From NCBI GenBank assembly GCA_029973955.1, contig JARKQJ010000078.1:61728-125727 (forward strand): a stretch of DNA of 64,000 bases. Reading direction: 5' to 3'. The stretch's first letter is position 1. Each line of letters starts with the position of its first letter. This document shows positions 26,159-35,452 of the stretch, piece by piece. A program made the position numbers and the translations under genes. Source of the DNA: Paludibaculum sp. Its GTDB lineage: Bacteria > Acidobacteriota > Terriglobia > Bryobacterales > Bryobacteraceae. The notes below the pieces were generated by a model. That model ran no database searches and was not told the origin of the DNA. It saw only the letters and a program-made list of their open reading frames with translations.

Positions 26159-29100
26159 CAACACTCCAGTTCCAACTCAGATGAGATCCCGTTCAACCGT
26201 TCCAGCGCCGAGCCGAAATCGAATTCATCGATCGCCGCCCGCAGCGCCGCCAGTCTGTCCGCCGCCACCGCACCGCCCACCGCCGCCGCCACCGCGTCCA
26301 CGGCCTCCGCCGCATCGCCGTCATTGGCCTCCATCAGCGCCCGCAGCCGGACCAGCGCGGCCACCGCCGCATCGCGGTCCAACACGCCCTTCGTCTCCGG
26401 ACCTTTCGTCTCCAGCTCTTTCGCCGTCAGGCCCAGCGCCTTTCGAATCGACTCGGCCCTGCGCCGCAGCGTCAGATCCAGGCGCGCGATCATCTCCCCC
26501 ACGGCCACCGCCTTCTCCCGCAGCGCCGTCTCCAGACACGCCGCCTCTTCCTGCACTTCTCCAATGCCCAGGTTGGCCGCCACGCCCTTCACCGTGTGCG
26601 CCAGCCGCTCGGCCTGTGCCACCTCGCCCTTGCCCAGCGCATCCGCAATGCGCGTGCCCGCGTCGCCCTGCTGGTCCGCGAACTTCTCCAGCAGGCTCCG
26701 GTAGAGCTTCTTGTTCCCCGCTACCCGTTTCAGGCTCGCTGCCACGTCCACGCCTTCCAGTTCCGGCAGATCGCCGTCCTGAGCGGGCATAACCGTCTCC
26801 GTTTCAGCCGGCGGCGCCGCCGGAACGCGCGGCCTCGCCCAGCGCGCCAGCGCCGCGAACAGCAGGTCCGGATCGATCGGCTTCGTCACGTAATCGTTCA
26901 TCCCGGACTCGGCACAGCGCTCCCGCTCCTCCACCATCGCGTGCGCCGTCATCGCCACGATCGGCAGATTCTTGAACCGCCCGTCCTCCCGAATCAGCCG
27001 TGTTGCCGTGTGCCCGTCCATCTCCGGCATCTGGAGGTCCATCAGCACAATGTCGAACTCCGGCTCCTCCGGCCCCTCCTTCAATCGCTTCACCGCCATG
27101 GCGCCGTGCTCTGCCACCGTCACCTTCGCCCCCGCGCTCTCCAGCAGTTCCGTCGCCACCTGCTGGTTCATCTCGTTGTCTTCCACCAGCAGCACGCGCA
27201 CGCCCCGTGCATTGTACTCAGGGATCTCCTTCCCTCGGCCGTGCCCCGCGGCCTCCGCTTCCGCTGTGCCGAACAGATCCATCAGCGTGTCGTACATCAC
27301 CGATGCGCTCACCGGTTTCAGCACGTATCCATCCACCCCGATCGCTTCGGCCTGCGCCCGCACCTCCTCCCGCCCGAACGCCGTCACCATCACTACCTTC
27401 GGTATGTGCTTCAACCGGCTCTGCCGCTTGATCGCCGCACTTGCCTGCAACCCATCCATCCCCGGCATATGCCAGTCCATCAACACCAGCCGGAAAGGAT
27501 CCGTGTCATCCTGCTGCGCCAGGGTCTTCAGCGCCTCCTCTCCGGAACTCACGGCCTCGGCCCGCAACGCAAAGCCGCGCATTGCATCACAGAGGATCTC
27601 GCGCGCCTGCGCGTTGTCGTCCACCACCAGCGAGCGGATGCCCGCCAGGTCCGGAATGAAGCGCTTCTTCTGCAACTCCCCGGTCCCCACCGCCAGCCAG
27701 GCGGTGAAGTGGAACGTGCTCCCCAGGCCCGCCTCGCTCTCCACCCAAATGCTGCCCCCCATCATCTCCACCAGCCGCTTGCTGATCGACAGGCCGAGCC
27801 CCGTACCGCCGAACTTCCGCGTCGTCGAGGCGTCCGCCTGGCTGAACGCCTGGAACAGCCGCCCCGCCTGCTCCGGCGTCATCCCGATCCCTGTGTCTTT
27901 CACCGTGAAGTGCAACTTCACCCGGCCCGCCTCCACCTCCTCCTGTGCGGCGCTCACCACCACCTCCCCATGCTCGGTGAACTTCACCGCGTTGTTCACC
28001 AGGTTGATCAGCACCTGCCCGAGCCGCAATGGATCCCCCACCAGACTCGGTGGAATCTCCGGCGCCGAGGCGATCAGAAACTCCAGCCCCTTCTCCTGCG
28101 CCTTCTGCGCCACCACCGTCGAGAGATTCTCCATCACGTCTTCAAACCAGAACTCCGCACTCTCGATGTCCAGCTTGCCCGCCTCGATCTTCGAGAAATC
28201 CAGAATGTCGTTGATGATCCCCAGCAGCGCCCCCGCCGCCGAACGCACCTTCGTCAGGTAGTCGCGCTGCTTGTTCGTCAGCTCCGTCTTCAACGCCAGG
28301 TGCGTCATCCCCAGAATCGCGTTCATCGGCGTCCGGATCTCATGGCTCATATTCGCCAGGAACAGAGACTTCGCCGCCGTCGCCTCTTCCGCCTTCTGCT
28401 TGGCCACCAGTAGCTCGTCTTCCGTCTGCCGCCGCTGTACCCCCAGGCTGATTCTGTTGGCCGCTTCTCGCAGTGCTTTGAATTCGACCTCCTCCAGTGC
28501 CCGCTGCCCAAAGGTGACCAGCACTCCCACTACCTCGTCCTTCACTACCAGCGGGTATCCTCCGATGCACACAATGCCCTGCGCCCTCGCCCAGTCAGCG
28601 TCCACGCCCTCTTCCAACTCCGCCTGATTGCTCTCCAGCGGCTTCCTCGAAGCGGCGATCCGTCCCAGCTTCTTCTCGCCCACCTTCACCCGCGAACGCG
28701 AACCCTCCAGGTTTGTATAAAGACCCACGCTCGTCCGCAGCACCAGTTCATCCGTCCCCGGTTCCACCATCCAGATCCGCGTGAACACCGTGCCCACGCC
28801 GGCCTGCAGCACCTCCGCACAGTGCTTCATCATTCCGTCGAACTCTGACTCCTCCACCAGCGCTTCGCCGATCGCCGAGTGCATTGCATCCAGCCGCGCC
28901 TTCACCTTCAACTGCCCGGACTGGATCTCCAACTGCTCCGCCTGCTCTTGCGTCTGCTCCAGCAGCTTCCGGGTCGCCAGATTCTGCGACAGAATCTCCA
29001 GGCTCATCGCCACCACCGGCAGAAGTTCAGCCAGCAGCGCCTTCTCCCGGTCGCCCATCGCCCGGAACGAGGCCAGCTCTAGAACGCCATGCACCTCGTC

Positions 29101-30240
29101 ATGGGAAATCAACGGCCAGGCGCCCGTCTCCGCCGGCGCCGCACCGCCCACTCCCGACGTGATCTTCAGATACTCCGGAGGCAACCCCGCGAGCTGCACC
29201 TGCCCCTTGCTCCCCGCGCACTGCCCCACCAATCCCTCGTGCCAGCGCAGCTCCGCCGCCGCCTCAGCCGCCAGTCCGTAGCTACCAATTCTCGCCAGCC
29301 TCTGCCGTTCGCAATCCGCCCGGTAGAGCACCGCCACGCCGCCACCCAGCAGAGGCAGCAGTCCCGTCAGCAGCTTCGCCCCGAACTCTTCCAGCGTCTC
29401 GGCCCCTTGCAGCTCGCCGCTCAACCGCGCCACCGACGATTTCACCCATCGCTGCTCCTCCATCGCCGCCGCGCTCTGCTTCAGCACGTCAATCGACTTC
29501 GCCAGGCTCCCCGTCTCATCCCGCGCGTCCCGGAACGGCACCTCCTGGCCGTATTTCCCCGCTGCAATCTCCTCCACCGATTCCTGCAACGCCCAAATCC
29601 TGGGAACAATTCGCCGGTAAGTCAGCAGGCCCATCAGCGCAAACAGAACGATGGTCAACCCCACCGCCCCCAGCAGGTTCCGCCGCGAGTTCTCCGTCGC
29701 CTCCAATGACTCCCGCCCCGCTTCATCGGCCAGCCTCTCGTTGTACTTGATCCACTCGCTGAGCAGGACGTTCAGATGCTCGCCCCGCTGCCACAACTCT
29801 CCCCCCAATAGAGAGTCAATCGCCTCCCGCCGCTCCGGCGCCGTGCTCGACGCCAACATCCGCTCGATCATCGCATACCAGCGCTGGCTCTCCGCTTCAT
29901 ATCCTCGCCACAGCGCCCGGTCGTGCTCATCCGAAACCCATTTTTCCCCGTACTCCGCCAGCATCCGGTTCAGCTCCGCATGCCGCCCTGCCACATAGCT
30001 CCGGTATGCTCCCTCACGCGTCTTGTCTCCCTGCAACAGGAAGTTCCGCGACCCCACTCGGATCTCAGAGGCCGTTCGCGAGATCCCACCCAGCGACACG
30101 AGGCTCCCGATCTGCGTTTTCGAGACGAACTTGCTCTTCTCTTCCACCCGGTTCAGTTGGTACCGGACAAACAACCCCAGCCCGACCAACCCAATCAGCG
30201 GAACCACGAGCATCAGCACCAGTCGTCGCGCAATCGTCAT
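26158..30240 (-). CDS. Hybrid sensor histidine kinase (two TM, HAMP, two GAF, HisKA, HATPase, two REC, HPt)
   Basis: The start chosen is ATG 30240 with GGGAGAG upstream; an in-frame start at 30270 would add ten residues. Domains in order over ~1360 residues are: TM helix 6-26, sensor region, TM helix ~190-208, HAMP ~210-265, GAF-like ~285-425, GAF-like ~450-605, HisKA with MSHEIRTPMN (H633), HATPase with GDPLRLGQVLINLVNNAVKF and GGTGLGLSIS, receiver 1 (D922 in MDWHMPGMDG), receiver 2 (D1068 in MDLQMPEMDG), and HPt (H1215 in RLAHTVKG). All phospho-sites are intact, so a full phosphorelay can run in one chain. The input signal is unknown and no separate output regulator is adjacent. Confidence 0.93.
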   Translation of the reverse strand: MTIARRLVLMLVVPLIGLVGLGLFVRYQLNRVEEKSKFVSKTQIGSLVSLGGISRTASEIRVGSRNFLLQGDKTREGAYRSYVAGRHAELNRMLAEYGEKWVSDEHDRALWRGYEAESQRWYAMIERMLASSTAPERREAIDSLLGGELWQRGEHLNVLLSEWIKYNERLADEAGRESLEATENSRRNLLGAVGLTIVLFALMGLLTYRRIVPRIWALQESVEEIAAGKYGQEVPFRDARDETGSLAKSIDVLKQSAAAMEEQRWVKSSVARLSGELQGAETLEEFGAKLLTGLLPLLGGGVAVLYRADCERQRLARIGSYGLAAEAAAELRWHEGLVGQCAGSKGQVQLAGLPPEYLKITSGVGGAAPAETGAWPLISHDEVHGVLELASFRAMGDREKALLAELLPVVAMSLEILSQNLATRKLLEQTQEQAEQLEIQSGQLKVKARLDAMHSAIGEALVEESEFDGMMKHCAEVLQAGVGTVFTRIWMVEPGTDELVLRTSVGLYTNLEGSRSRVKVGEKKLGRIAASRKPLESNQAELEEGVDADWARAQGIVCIGGYPLVVKDEVVGVLVTFGQRALEEVEFKALREAANRISLGVQRRQTEDELLVAKQKAEEATAAKSLFLANMSHEIRTPMNAILGMTHLALKTELTNKQRDYLTKVRSAAGALLGIINDILDFSKIEAGKLDIESAEFWFEDVMENLSTVVAQKAQEKGLEFLIASAPEIPPSLVGDPLRLGQVLINLVNNAVKFTEHGEVVVSAAQEEVEAGRVKLHFTVKDTGIGMTPEQAGRLFQAFSQADASTTRKFGGTGLGLSISKRLVEMMGGSIWVESEAGLGSTFHFTAWLAVGTGELQKKRFIPDLAGIRSLVVDDNAQAREILCDAMRGFALRAEAVSSGEEALKTLAQQDDTDPFRLVLMDWHMPGMDGLQASAAIKRQSRLKHIPKVVMVTAFGREEVRAQAEAIGVDGYVLKPVSASVMYDTLMDLFGTAEAEAAGHGRGKEIPEYNARGVRVLLVEDNEMNQQVATELLESAGAKVTVAEHGAMAVKRLKEGPEEPEFDIVLMDLQMPEMDGHTATRLIREDGRFKNLPIVAMTAHAMVEERERCAESGMNDYVTKPIDPDLLFAALARWARPRVPAAPPAETETVMPAQDGDLPELEGVDVAASLKRVAGNKKLYRSLLEKFADQQGDAGTRIADALGKGEVAQAERLAHTVKGVAANLGIGEVQEEAACLETALREKAVAVGEMIARLDLTLRRRAESIRKALGLTAKELETKGPETKGVLDRDAAVAALVRLRALMEANDGDAAEAVDAVAAAVGGAVAADRLAALRAAIDEFDFGSALERLNGISSELELEC

Positions 30241-30444
30241 GACGGACTTCTCTCCCTCAGCCTTCGACACCTGGGGAGCCGCGATACTGCCTGCTCACAC
30301 GGCCTCCAGCCGTCTTCCTGTGCGGCAGAATACCATATTCCCGCACCCCTGCTTCAGAAAAGAAACCCTGTGCCGCCAATCACTTGCCAGGAATCCCCTC
30401 CGGCCCGCGATTCTCCGCGCTTCCGCCTCGAACCGGAGCCCCCT

Positions 30445-30912
30445 CTACCGCCCCAACACGAAATCATCCTCGAACATCTGGTACACGGTGCGCGTCATCC
30501 CGCAGCGCTCATAAGTCCCCTGTGCCCGCGTATTCCCGCTCTCCACATACAGCCGCAACCCGCACACCCCGCCGTCCGCCTTTGCCAATCCTTCCACATG
30601 CCCGTACAGCGCCTTGAACACACCCTGCCCCCGCAGGTCGTGCTCCACGAAGACACTCTGGATCCACCAGAACACCCCATTCCGCCAGTCCGACCACTCA
30701 TAAGTGATCATCATCATCCCGGCCCGCCGCCCGCCCACCTCGGCAATGTAGTAAACCCCACGCGCCGGCACGTCAAACACCGCATGCACACCATCCCGCA
30801 GCCGGTCCAGGTCCAGCGAAAGGTGCTCCGTCTCCAACGCCATCGACGCGTTGCCGCGCACCAGAAACTCCGCGTCATCGCGCGTCGCAAGTCGAATCTT
30901 GATTTCAGTCAT
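30445..30912 (-). CDS. GNAT-family N-acetyltransferase
   Basis: This 155-residue single-domain GNAT starts MTEIKIRLATRDDAEFL. Motif A is in SVFVEHDLRGQGVFKALY (RGQGV is the acetyl-CoA loop) and motif B in LYVESGNTRAQGTYERCGM. Length and motif order are canonical. The substrate is unknown. It lies 10 bases after the stop of the propeller gene on the same strand, and could be co-transcribed with it. The ~170 bases between it and the histidine kinase start contain no gene. Confidence 0.88.
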   Translation of the reverse strand: MTEIKIRLATRDDAEFLVRGNASMALETEHLSLDLDRLRDGVHAVFDVPARGVYYIAEVGGRRAGMMMITYEWSDWRNGVFWWIQSVFVEHDLRGQGVFKALYGHVEGLAKADGGVCGLRLYVESGNTRAQGTYERCGMTRTVYQMFEDDFVLGR

Positions 30913-30922
30913 AGCAAGGGTG

Positions 30923-31960
30923 TCAGCCGAGCCGGCGCAACTTCGTCACGCGGCCCACTTCCACCCATTCCACCACAAAGATGTTGCCGTCCTTGTCGAA
31001 ACACGCCGAGTGCGGGCACACGAACTTGCCCGGCACGAACTTGTCGCGCGCCTCTTTCCTCAGCTTCCCCCAGGTGTTGGACTCGTCGTCGCACAACTGC
31101 GCCAGCACCTTGTTGCTCTGATCCATCAGCGTCACCCGCGCCTCCAGATCCGGCACCAGCAGTAGTCCCTTGTACTGGTCGAAGTGGCACGGCAGCTTCA
31201 CGTCGCCCTGCGCGCCAAAGCTCTCGTGCTTGCCGTCCAGGCTGAAATACTGGAACCGCCGGTTGCTGCGGTCCGCCACCAGCACGCGCGGCGCGCCGCC
31301 CCGGCTGTCGATCGCAATGCCGTGCGGGCAATCGAGCTGGCCCGCCTCCTTGCCCTTCCCCCCGAACGTCAGCTTCCACTCGCCCTTCGAGTTGTACACG
31401 TTGATGTAACTCGACCCGTACCCGTCCCCAACGTAGATGTCCCCGTTCGGCGCAATCGTCAGGTTCGTCGGCGAGAACTTCTGCTTCTTTCCGTCCGCTC
31501 CGGGCTTGTACGCGGGCGACTGCTCCGGATACCCCGTCTCCCACACCTTCTCGCCCTTCAAGGTGTACTTCGCCACCAGCGCGCGCTTCGTGTCGCACAG
31601 GTACAGGAACTCTTCCTTACCCTCTTTGTGAATCGTCAGCCCGTGCGCGCCGCCCTTGAACTCCGACCCCCAGCTCCGCACGAACTTGCCCTTGCGGTCG
31701 AATACCACCATCGTGTCGTCGCTCTGCGACGTGCTGTGCACCGTATGGTGGATGTAAACATGGCCCTGCGCATCCACGCACACGCCGTGCGTATTGCCGT
31801 AGCTGATCGTCTTCGGCAGCTCGCCCCAGTCGTGGATCACTTCATAACGATGGGCGCCCTGCCCCGTCACGGGCCGCTTCTCGCCCGCCTTGTCGCTCGC
31901 AAACACAGCCGGCGCCGCGGTCATTGCAGCGCAAAACGCACGTCGAGTTGTCGGTTTCAT
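30923..31960 (-). CDS. Exported NHL-repeat beta-propeller protein
   Basis: The start chosen is ATG 31960 (MKPTTRRAFCAAMTAAP), giving a twin-arginine-type signal; upstream in-frame codons look non-coding. The ~345-residue body has repeated NHL-type blades (NTHGVCVDAQGHVYIHH, SPTNLTIAPNGDIYVGDG, CPHGIAIDSRGG..VLVADR, CPHSACFDKDGNIFVVEW). The pattern is like the propeller of peptidylglycine amidating lyase and related proteins. No lyase activity can be claimed. It is probably a periplasmic binding or enzyme scaffold. Confidence 0.78.
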   Translation of the reverse strand: MKPTTRRAFCAAMTAAPAVFASDKAGEKRPVTGQGAHRYEVIHDWGELPKTISYGNTHGVCVDAQGHVYIHHTVHSTSQSDDTMVVFDRKGKFVRSWGSEFKGGAHGLTIHKEGKEEFLYLCDTKRALVAKYTLKGEKVWETGYPEQSPAYKPGADGKKQKFSPTNLTIAPNGDIYVGDGYGSSYINVYNSKGEWKLTFGGKGKEAGQLDCPHGIAIDSRGGAPRVLVADRSNRRFQYFSLDGKHESFGAQGDVKLPCHFDQYKGLLLVPDLEARVTLMDQSNKVLAQLCDDESNTWGKLRKEARDKFVPGKFVCPHSACFDKDGNIFVVEWVEVGRVTKLRRLG

Positions 31961-32019
31961 CGTTCCCAGTACTGCTCCTCTTTGTCTGTCTACTCTAGCA
32001 GACCGGCCGCGGCGAGAGA

Positions 32020-32304
32020 TCAGGCCACACGCAGAATCTCGCGGTGCCCGGTCATCCACAGCTCCGTGTAACCCTGCATCTTCGCCCGGAACGTTTCATT
32101 CGTCATGTACTCCCGCATGCGCGCCTCGAACTCTCCGATGTTCTCCACTTCGTATTCCAGGACAACCCGGTTGAATTCGCCGGTCACATCCGTCAGCACA
32201 CGGAATTTCGGCATCGCACTCGCTACGGCCGCTTCCTTCAATTGCGCGGCCAGCTTGCTGCCCTGCCCGGGCTTGGCCGTAAAGCAGTTTCTGACGATCA
32301 GCAT
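32020..32304 (-). CDS. Small dimeric alpha/beta-barrel (ABM/NIPSNAP-like) protein
   Basis: The start chosen is ATG 32304 (MLIVRNCFTAKPGQGSKLA), with GGAGAGAGGGG a few bases upstream. The 94-residue product has the strand-helix-strand pattern of the dimeric alpha/beta-barrel family: MLIVRNCFTAKPGQGSKLA, FRVLTDVTGEFNRVVLEYEV, then a helix IGEFEARMREYM. Such proteins include small monooxygenases and NIPSNAP-like proteins. No catalytic residues are conserved clearly enough to name a reaction. Confidence 0.6.
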   Translation of the reverse strand: MLIVRNCFTAKPGQGSKLAAQLKEAAVASAMPKFRVLTDVTGEFNRVVLEYEVENIGEFEARMREYMTNETFRAKMQGYTELWMTGHREILRVA

Positions 32305-32481
32305 AGCCCCTCTCTCCTTTTCATTCCTGCACTTTGAACGCTCCCCGGCCATGCATCCCTGGCGCCGGCGGAGCCTGTTGCGTCCCTCAACTATGCTCCG
32401 ATTCCCGTAGCCCGTCAATCACTGCCTCCCGCCCTCCGAGCCGAAGCAGAACTTGCGCGTCATGTTAGGCTGGAAGCAGGC

Positions 32482-32835
32482 ATGTTCTCGGCGTGGACCA
32501 AATTGGCGGTCGCTCTCACCCTGAGCCTCGCTCTGGTCGCAGCTCCCTGCAAGAACTGCCAGCCCAAAGATCCGGCCCAGGATCAAGCCAAGCACTGCGG
32601 ACACGACTGCTGTCCCAAACCCAAACCGGTGAAGCAGTCCTGCTCCTGGCAGCCCGCCGATTACGACGCCGTCGAAAAAGCCAAGGATGTCCACGCCGGC
32701 GAACCCCTCACCACTTCCTTGGACATCGCCGCGCCGGAAGCCTTCGTCCCGGTCTTCTCCGCCGGACGCCCCGCTGCCGCTTTCGACACCTCCCCACCCC
32801 CGGTCTACCTCACCACCGCCAACTTCCGCATCTGA
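32482..32835 (+). CDS. Small secreted Cys/His-rich protein, first gene of metal-efflux operon
   Basis: This 117-residue protein has a signal peptide (MFSAWTKLAVALTLSLALVAA) followed at once by a metal-ligand-rich stretch: APCKNCQPKDPAQ, KHCGHDCCPKPK and SCSW. That gives six cysteines and two histidines within ~40 residues. The rest is Pro/Ala-rich and lacks motifs. It stands 58 bases before the TolC-like gene of a Cu/Ag-type RND system, so periplasmic copper or silver binding is a sensible inference. I do not recognise the family. Confidence 0.65.
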   Translation: MFSAWTKLAVALTLSLALVAAPCKNCQPKDPAQDQAKHCGHDCCPKPKPVKQSCSWQPADYDAVEKAKDVHAGEPLTTSLDIAAPEAFVPVFSAGRPAAAFDTSPPPVYLTTANFRI

Positions 32836-32893
32836 TCGCCTCCCTCTTCGCGTCCCTTAGGCTACTCGTGTCTGCGAACAGGGAGACATCTCT

Positions 32894-34126
32894 ATGTTTC
32901 AAACATTCCTGCTCGCTTTTCTCCTCGCCCCCGGAGAGAAGAGCGATCTTCAGAATCTGATCGATGAAGCGCTGAAGCGCAATCCGGAAATCCTCGCGGC
33001 CCAGAAGCGACTCGAAGCCTCCCGCCGCCGCCCAACCATGCAGGGCAGTCTGCCCGACCCCATGTTCTCCGCCGGCTACGGCAGCGTCGGCGGACCCCTG
33101 CCCGGCCAGGGCCTCGGCACCGAAGCCATGGCCCGCATCGGCTTCATGGCCTCCCAGATGCTCCCCGCCGCCGGCAAGCGCGACCTCCGCACCCGCATCG
33201 CCCTCAAGGAGGCCGGAGCCATGGAGCAGGAGTATTGGCAGGCCCAGCTCTCCGTGGTCGCCCGCCTCAAAACCGCCTGGCACCGCCTCCACCACTCCTA
33301 CGCCATGCTCGACATCATCGAGCACAGCCGCGAACTCACTGACCGCATGCTGAAGGTCTCCGAAGCCCGCTACGCCGCCGGCAAATCGGCCCAGGCCGAT
33401 CTGCTCAAGGCCCAGACCCAGCTCACCCTGCTCGAAGTCAAAAAGACCAAAACCGAACAGGAGAAGCGCAGCCGCGAAGCCGAGATCAACGCCTTGCTCG
33501 CCCGCGCCCTCGATACCTCCGTCCCCCGGCCGCCCGAAATGCAGCCCGTGGAAAACCTCACCACGCTCGCCCAGATGATGGAGCAGGCCCAGGGTTGGTC
33601 CCCCATGATCCTCCGCGAGCGCCGCAACATCGAGCGCACCGAACTCGCCCTCAATCTCGCCCGCAAAGAGGGCTCCCCCGACTACACCGTCTCCGCCGGC
33701 TACTACAACATGGGCTCCATGCCACCCGTCTTCGAGGCGCGCCTCGACTTCAACCTCCCCTTCTTCACCCGCGCCCGCCAGCGCGCCGCCACGGCCGAGC
33801 AGGCCGACTCCCTCCAGGCCGCCCGCCGCAGCTACCAGGCCACCGGCAACACCCTCATGTTCCGCCTCAAGGACGACTACCTCTTGTCCGGCACCGCCTG
33901 GCGCCTCCTCCGCATCTACTCCACCACCCTCGTCCCCCAGGCCACCCTCGCCGTCGAAAGCTCCCTCGTCTCCTACGAAACCGGACAGACCGACTTCGCC
34001 ATGCTCCTCGGCAACCTCATGACTCTCCTCGAAGCCGAAGAGAGCTATCACGAAGCCCTCGCCGACTACCACCTCGCCCTCATCCGCCTCGAAGAGATGA
34101 CCGGCATGGTCCTGCTCCAGGAATAA
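32894..34126 (+). CDS. TolC/CusC-like outer-membrane efflux protein
   Basis: This 410-residue protein starts with a short signal-like segment and then shows the duplicated helical-hairpin pattern of outer-membrane efflux channels (DEALKRNPEILAAQKRLEASR near the start; SEARYAAGKSAQADLLKAQTQL in the middle; SSLVSYETGQTDFAMLLGNLM in the second half). The YAAGK-type and YETGQTDF segments are equivalent positions of the two repeats. It forms the outer-membrane duct for the CusB- and CusA-like proteins encoded just downstream. Confidence 0.9.
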   Translation: MFQTFLLAFLLAPGEKSDLQNLIDEALKRNPEILAAQKRLEASRRRPTMQGSLPDPMFSAGYGSVGGPLPGQGLGTEAMARIGFMASQMLPAAGKRDLRTRIALKEAGAMEQEYWQAQLSVVARLKTAWHRLHHSYAMLDIIEHSRELTDRMLKVSEARYAAGKSAQADLLKAQTQLTLLEVKKTKTEQEKRSREAEINALLARALDTSVPRPPEMQPVENLTTLAQMMEQAQGWSPMILRERRNIERTELALNLARKEGSPDYTVSAGYYNMGSMPPVFEARLDFNLPFFTRARQRAATAEQADSLQAARRSYQATGNTLMFRLKDDYLLSGTAWRLLRIYSTTLVPQATLAVESSLVSYETGQTDFAMLLGNLMTLLEAEESYHEALADYHLALIRLEEMTGMVLLQE

Positions 34127-34144
34127 AAGGAGGAGTAACCCGTC

Positions 34145-35452
34145 ATGCGCAAGCTCATCGCCATCATCCTCGTCCTCGCCGCGGGCTTCGCCGGAGGCTA
34201 CGGCTACGGCCGCTGGTACGGCCCCGGCTCCCGGCAAGCCGCGGTCAAAAAGGCCCAGGGCTATCACTGCCCCATGCACCCCCACATCAAATCGGATCAC
34301 CCCGGCGAATGCCCCATCTGCGGCATGAAACTCGTGCCCGACGACCAGGCCCCCTCCGCGGCCCATCAGCACGGCCGCCTGCTCTACTATCACGATCCCA
34401 AACAGCCCGCCTACCGCAGCGACAAGCCCGGCATCAATCCCGAAACCGGCAACGACCTCGTGCCTGTCTACGAACAGCCCTCCGCCGGCCTCGTCATGAT
34501 CCCCGCCGACAAGCAGCAGTGGATCGGCCTCAAGACCGGCACGGCCGAAATCACTTCCTTCACCGACTCCGTCCGCGTCAGCGGCCGCGTCACCGTGGAC
34601 GAGTCGCGCGTCATCCGCGTCCAGACCCGCTTCGAAGGCTGGATCGACAAGGTCCACGTCGACTACACCGGCCGCCTCGTCAAACAGGGCGAGCCCATGC
34701 TCACCCTCTACAGCCCCGAACTCACCGCCAGTCAGCAGGAGTACCTCCTCGCCCTCAGAGCGCAGGAGAGTCTGCACCACTCCATGGTGCCCGGAGTCGC
34801 CGCGCACAACACCTCCCTCGCCGAGGCCGCCCGCGCCCGCCTCAGCCACCACTGGGGCCTCTCCGACGAAACCATCGCTCAACTCGAAAAGACCGGCAAG
34901 CCCCAGCGCACCACCACCGTCCTCGCTCCCGCCACCGGCTTCGTCCTCACCCGCGAGGCCTACGCCGGACAGATGGCCAAGCCCGAAATGGCCCTCTACA
35001 CCATGGCCGACCTCAGCAAGGTCTGGATCATCGCCGATGTCGCCGAAAGCGACGCCGCCTCCGTCGCCCCCGGCCAGTACGCGCTCGTCGAGCCCTCCTA
35101 CGCCGCCGGCCGCAAGTTCCGCGCCCGCGTCACGCAAATCCTGCCGCAGATCGACCCCATGACCCGCACCCTCAAAGTCCGCCTCGAAGCCGACAACCCC
35201 AACTTCACCCTCCGCCCGGACCTCTTCGTCAACGTCGAGTTCCCCGTCTCTCACGGCGCCCGCCTCACCGTCCCCGAAGACGCCGTCATCGACTCCGGCG
35301 CCTCCCAGGTCGTCTACCTCGACCTCGGCCAGGGCCGCTTCGAGCCCCGCCGCGTCGAAATCCTCTCCGGCCTCCAGCCCGGCGAACGCATCGTCATCAG
35401 CGGCGCATTCCTCGTCGATAGCGAAAGCCGCATGAGGAGCGGCGCCAGATGA
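34145..35452 (+). CDS. cusB: RND periplasmic adaptor (CusB-like) with N-terminal heavy-metal-binding domain
   Basis: This 435-residue membrane-fusion protein has an N-terminal membrane anchor (LIAIILVLAAGFAGGYGYG), then a heavy-metal-binding module with YHCPMHP and ECPICGMKLVP (about 40-64) of the type found in CusB-like adaptors. The adaptor body follows (VSGRVTVDESRVIRVQTRFEGW, LYSPEL, ATGFVL, then a beta-barrel with VWIIADV). Adaptors bridge pump and channel and can hand metal to the pump. It overlaps cusA by 4 bases. A GGAGGAG site precedes its start. Confidence 0.92.
   Translation: MRKLIAIILVLAAGFAGGYGYGRWYGPGSRQAAVKKAQGYHCPMHPHIKSDHPGECPICGMKLVPDDQAPSAAHQHGRLLYYHDPKQPAYRSDKPGINPETGNDLVPVYEQPSAGLVMIPADKQQWIGLKTGTAEITSFTDSVRVSGRVTVDESRVIRVQTRFEGWIDKVHVDYTGRLVKQGEPMLTLYSPELTASQQEYLLALRAQESLHHSMVPGVAAHNTSLAEAARARLSHHWGLSDETIAQLEKTGKPQRTTTVLAPATGFVLTREAYAGQMAKPEMALYTMADLSKVWIIADVAESDAASVAPGQYALVEPSYAAGRKFRARVTQILPQIDPMTRTLKVRLEADNPNFTLRPDLFVNVEFPVSHGARLTVPEDAVIDSGASQVVYLDLGQGRFEPRRVEILSGLQPGERIVISGAFLVDSESRMRSGAR

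Noticed and set aside
32810..35254. 814-codon minus-strand frame over the TolC-like and CusB-like genes.
   Set aside because: Gly/Val/Glu-rich mirror frame with no start context or domain.
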